A DNA stretch of 64,000 nt from Hymenolepis diminuta (taxonomy: Eukaryota; Platyhelminthes; Cestoda; Cyclophyllidea; Hymenolepididae), in assembly GCA_900708905.1 (NCBI GenBank), contig CAADRB010000005.1, positions 3,767,806 through 3,831,805 on the forward strand. Direction: 5' to 3'. Positions 60,707 through 64,000 of the stretch are shown here, one piece after another; the first letter of the stretch is position 1; each line of letters begins with the position of its first letter. A program made the translations under genes and the position numbers. Below the pieces are notes generated by a model. That model did not search any database and had not been told where the DNA came from. It was given only the letters and a program-made list of their open reading frames with translations.

Positions 60707-62209
60707 GGTTGACTTCAGTCAGGCTCTTTCTGAGAATGCTGGAAGTAAACAGCAATTCCTATAGACCAAAGTTCTCCCTTTCGCATTACTGTTACCTTAT
60801 TGTCCCAGTGGACACCAGTTTTGCAAGCAAACGAATGATGTGTTGCTGTGACATAAACTAATCCCACTATACGAAAAAATCATAGTTGTTTACACAATAA
60901 ATACTAGTTAGGAAATGATTACCCTTGTCTCTTGGTAAGAGGTGCTTCTCAAATTGTCTGCCTAATGTTATAATTCCGGTTGCTATTTCCATGACGATTT
61001 TTTGCTTAATGATTACATGGAAAAACTCCTTAATATTAAGTCTTTCCACTTCTGCTCAGGATGTTACAGCAGTTTACTGCATTTCACTGCTACTCATATG
61101 ATGTGTTCCTTCTGAACCATTCTCAAATATCTGTACAATTTTGTAGTTTTGCGAAGCAAGATTCCAACTTAATCAGCCTTATATAACAATATTTTGTATT
61201 CCTGTCTCCGGAAGGAGAAAATAGAATCAAAACTTTTTGTAAAAATTCCGGTCGTGCCTGATATTTATGCAGTACCCTCCGCTGCAACCATCAAGGATCA
61301 GGCAAGCCTAAATCTTGAAGCGAACATTTGCAGAAGACATCACCCCCCAGATTTAGCGTAGGGACGTGTTCGTTTCATTTTATAATCATTCCTATTTTAA
61401 CCGCTTTCGTTTGTCAGTTAGTGGAGTATGATGAAACCAATATTCGTTTAGGTTAACTGGACAAGGTCTAACTCATTCTTTAGAAGTTGGCATAGAAATT
61501 TCTGATTAAAATGAGAAAAACAAAGTCCTATTGGCTTATTTAAACACGCATGAGGGAGTGAGTTCAAAATTTTTAACCCGCATAACCTTCAAGTATGAAT
61601 CACCTTGCCTAAGTTAGGCAAGATGTCACATTCTGGCAAATAGAAAACAAAAGTGAACACCATTATCCCTCTCAATCAATATTTAAACAAATGATCCTCG
61701 CAAATGCGTTTGCCGACTTACGGTAAGGGAAAATTTAAGAACTTTCGCCTTTATATAACTCAAAGCTAACATATATCTACAAAGGAATTAAATAAATGAC
61801 GAGCTCCTATCAAGTGATCTTTACACACATGAGGAGTCCATCATTCAAGTGCAGATGCTTAATAATCAAACATTTTACTCTCCAGTTCTGACCTAAAGGA
61901 AAAGAAATATGAAGGCATGTCAACGTGGGTAAATTTATATTAAATCAAGCAAAGTTGGTATGAAATTTTAAATAAAAGGTGAAGTTGAAAAAAATAGATT
62001 AGTATTATGAGAATTGTTGTACAATTTTTCCAGAGACTTCAAAAATTCACCTCGCTATACATGAGTTTAGGTTTCCTTACAAATATATCATCTCGCAGTT
62101 ATTTCTTCGATGCCGAATTTCAGTTCATTTTACCAAATTTTCCACTTTTACCTACTTGAACTGGCATGATGGTACCTCATTTCATATAGAAGAAGGTAAC
62201 GCAACTGTC
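60707..62209. other. Intergenic, no feature seen
   Basis: Lies between the C2H2 exon and LTR A copy 2. Short frames only; no repeat copy recognised. Confidence 0.4.
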
Positions 62210-62580
62210 TGTGGCGTTAGCCTGCATAGGCCTCCAGCCAATCAGCAGTCACTATCCCTGCAGCTTAGCGTTGTTTGTATATAAGGACCAAGCTCGTGGA
62301 CAACATCTCATGAGGAGCTCTGTTCGCTTAAAAATTCTTACTAGTTCGTCTCACACGGGGCTCTGTTCACACTTATAAAATAAAATTCTTTCTCTCTCAT
62401 CGCATACGGAGCAATAAACTCTCTCCACTCCACGTCTTTCTTGTTCTCGCTACTTTGGGAGCAGCCTAGTTAATTTCGGGAGCAAATTTATAATAGAGGA
62501 TCCTGCTAGACGCTATCCGGACTGCTTAGGAGAATTAGGTAGCTGCAGTAAAAAGGTTTATTGATGTAGCATCCGCTACG
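62210..62580 (+). mobile_element. Solo LTR, family A (copy 2)
   Basis: Second copy in the same orientation, differing from copy 1 at only about eight to ten positions. CCAAT is at 62238-62242, TATATAAGG at 62278-62286 and AATAAA at 62413-62418. The flanks TGTC (62206-62209) and TGCC (62581-62584) look like a 4-bp target duplication with one later change. The last base is G rather than A. The high similarity to copy 1 implies fairly recent activity. Confidence 0.78.
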
Positions 62581-63743
62581 TGCCTGTCTGTTACCACTTC
62601 TGTATTTCTCATACAACTTACTTGGGCGGTATTTTCTTTGAAAAGTGGCTCATATGAACTTTTATGATACCTCATCATTTAAAGAGGCTGCTGCGCCAAT
62701 ATAGGAACCCAATATGGTGAGGCATTGTTAGTGTATGCCCAAATTACGACATACGTCCTCTAAGCATATTATAATATCGAAATATATGAATTTCTTCTTC
62801 TTTTACGTTTTTAAAAAGCATACTTGCATAAGTGATCTTTATTTTTTCACAGAATTTAATAATCTTCTCTGTTTGTTAGCATTCCGTCAAGTAGGGTGAT
62901 ATTTAGCAATATCCCTTTAAGTGAAGCCTAAATATATCACAACTTTACGGACTCTTTTTAATATAAAACCAGGGAGATATCGGTTCGGGAGGATTTTGCA
63001 AATGGATTATGAGGTCTGGCCATTAAACATCATTGACAGTAAGATAACCCACTAAGAGAAATGAAAATTCACAGGCTCCTTATTAATTCATTTTATTTAA
63101 TAAATATTTGAGTCTAGTAGGTACTCTGACCGGGAGTTCTAATGGGTCTTCCCAATGGCTTTTTATTTAATATTGGCAGTAATTTGCAATCATATATTAG
63201 TAAAATAATCGTGTCAGGTAGAAAATGATGATAATTTTCTCAAATAGGGTTAATCTATTTAAGACCCCCTATTTTCCATCTTTTAAATACCGCTTCTTCC
63301 ATTCTATTTTGTTCATGTGAACTTCCTTGCATTACGTTTGGGATACGTAGTCTCTTTACTCTACTGAATATTAGGGATACTTCGGTTTTGGACGGCTTAT
63401 GTATGACATTAGTACAATAACTTAGGCAATGATCGCTGGAATTTTCACCTATGTGGTAATGGTTGTCAATATTTCTTCAATTTTGAAAAACAACTTGACA
63501 CGAATGGACTTCTCAAATTCAAAAATAATTCTGGGGTCTACCTGAAAACCACGGATAAATTCTATCACAATCCCAACATTGGCGAAAATTTTGCATCATA
63601 ATATGATATTTATAAAAATATCATGGTAGATCACCAATACGCCACTTGAATTAACATGCTGCTTCTTAGGTTCAGCAGAAGTGATTCCGACCTAAACTAA
63701 ACATATTTTCAGACGATGGATCCCACCGATCGAACTTCTGAAT
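62581..63743. other. Intergenic between LTR A copy 2 and the hAT end
   Basis: AT-rich with no coding signal and no second repeat copy recognised. Confidence 0.4.
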
Positions 63744-64000
63744 CAGTGGTTCTTAACCTTTTTGGTGGTACCGAACCCTGCAAGTTCCATACATGCATTC
63801 ATCGAACCCTTCGTAGGTGAAAAAATAAAATGTTTTTTTTTAATTCAAAACATATGTTGAAAGAAAAAAACCTACACAACATAAACAAAAACAAAATGAT
63901 TATTCATTGCAAATCAATGTGACTTTTGTTGTTGCCTCACTGCGACAATTTCAGGAATGCGCGGCTTCACCTTCGCAAGTGCCACTCTCATATCATTTTC
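63744..64000 (-). mobile_element. hAT DNA transposon, one end (continues past the window)
   Basis: The terminus CAGTGGTTCTTAACCTTTTT is the typical inverted-repeat end of hAT (Charlie/SPIN-like) elements. Eight bases before it, TTCTGAAT, would be the target duplication, but the other end lies outside the window. About 170 bp inside the end a transposase C-terminus is encoded on the minus strand, so this is the 3' end of the element. The subterminal sequence repeats the words ACCGAACCC and ATCGAACCC. Confidence 0.8.
63914..64000 (-). CDS. hAT transposase, C-terminal 28 residues (partial)
   Basis: The frame entering from the right edge reads ENDMRVALAKVKPRIPEIVA then VRQQQKSH-stop. This is the conserved tail of hAT transposases after the dimerisation domain (LENDLR.ALS...P.I..L...KQ..SH). 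The frame is intact over the 29 codons visible. Whether the full transposase is intact cannot be seen here. Confidence 0.7.
   Translation of the reverse strand, partial: ENDMRVALAKVKPRIPEIVAVRQQQKSH

Noticed and set aside
1186..62580. The two family-A LTRs as the ends of one 61-kb retrotransposon
   Set aside because: Each copy has its own, different flanking duplication, and the DNA between them holds ordinary host genes.
1..64000. CRISPR arrays, operons and bacterial promoters
   Set aside because: Spliceosomal introns and eukaryotic gene families throughout; no regularly spaced repeats of CRISPR type were seen.

Overview
The window reads as nuclear DNA of an AT-rich invertebrate, most likely a parasitic flatworm and perhaps a tapeworm. 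The evidence is multi-exon genes with GT-AG introns, several introns only 32-85 bp long, families that are typically eukaryotic (SPB1/FTSJ3, Rubicon, ZYG11), and much repeat-derived sequence between sparse genes. The organism call is inference; no species marker was recognised. There are three sequencing gaps: single N at 12552 and 15748, and a 205-N run at 30404-30608.

Layout. 1-14.4 kb: no recognisable gene; one solo LTR (family A, 1186-1557), SINE-like and other dispersed repeats, and a cluster of tandem repeats at 4.4-5.0 kb. 14.4-15.4 kb: a single-exon gene for a very acidic protein. 16.5-26.8 kb: a Rubicon-type gene on the + strand, with an intronic LTR and an intronic SINE. 26.8-36.8 kb: mostly repeats, one decayed minus-strand reading frame, G-rich and GGA repeats beside the gap. 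36.8-43.0 kb: a complete ten-exon FTSJ3/SPB1 rRNA methyltransferase gene on the minus strand, whose exon phases add up to 904 residues. 43-55 kb: nested repeats, a Ty3/Gypsy integrase fossil and minus-strand fragments of ZYG11-like genes. 55.7-60.7 kb: a ZYG11-like E3 substrate-receptor gene (+) that lacks its last ARM repeats and is followed in phase by a two-finger C2H2 exon; C-terminal ZYG11-like exons lie on the opposite strand inside its second intron. 60.7-64 kb: repeats, a second family-A solo LTR and the edge of a hAT DNA transposon.

The genes do not form a pathway. FTSJ3 acts in nucleolar 60S ribosome maturation, the Rubicon-like protein in endosome/autophagy control and the ZYG11-like protein in CUL2 ubiquitin ligation. 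The most unusual features are the scattered, inverted ZYG11-like pieces at 46-60 kb, an apparent CG 3' splice site in the Rubicon-like gene, a 32-bp intron in FTSJ3, and two LTR families whose copies keep their target-site duplications.
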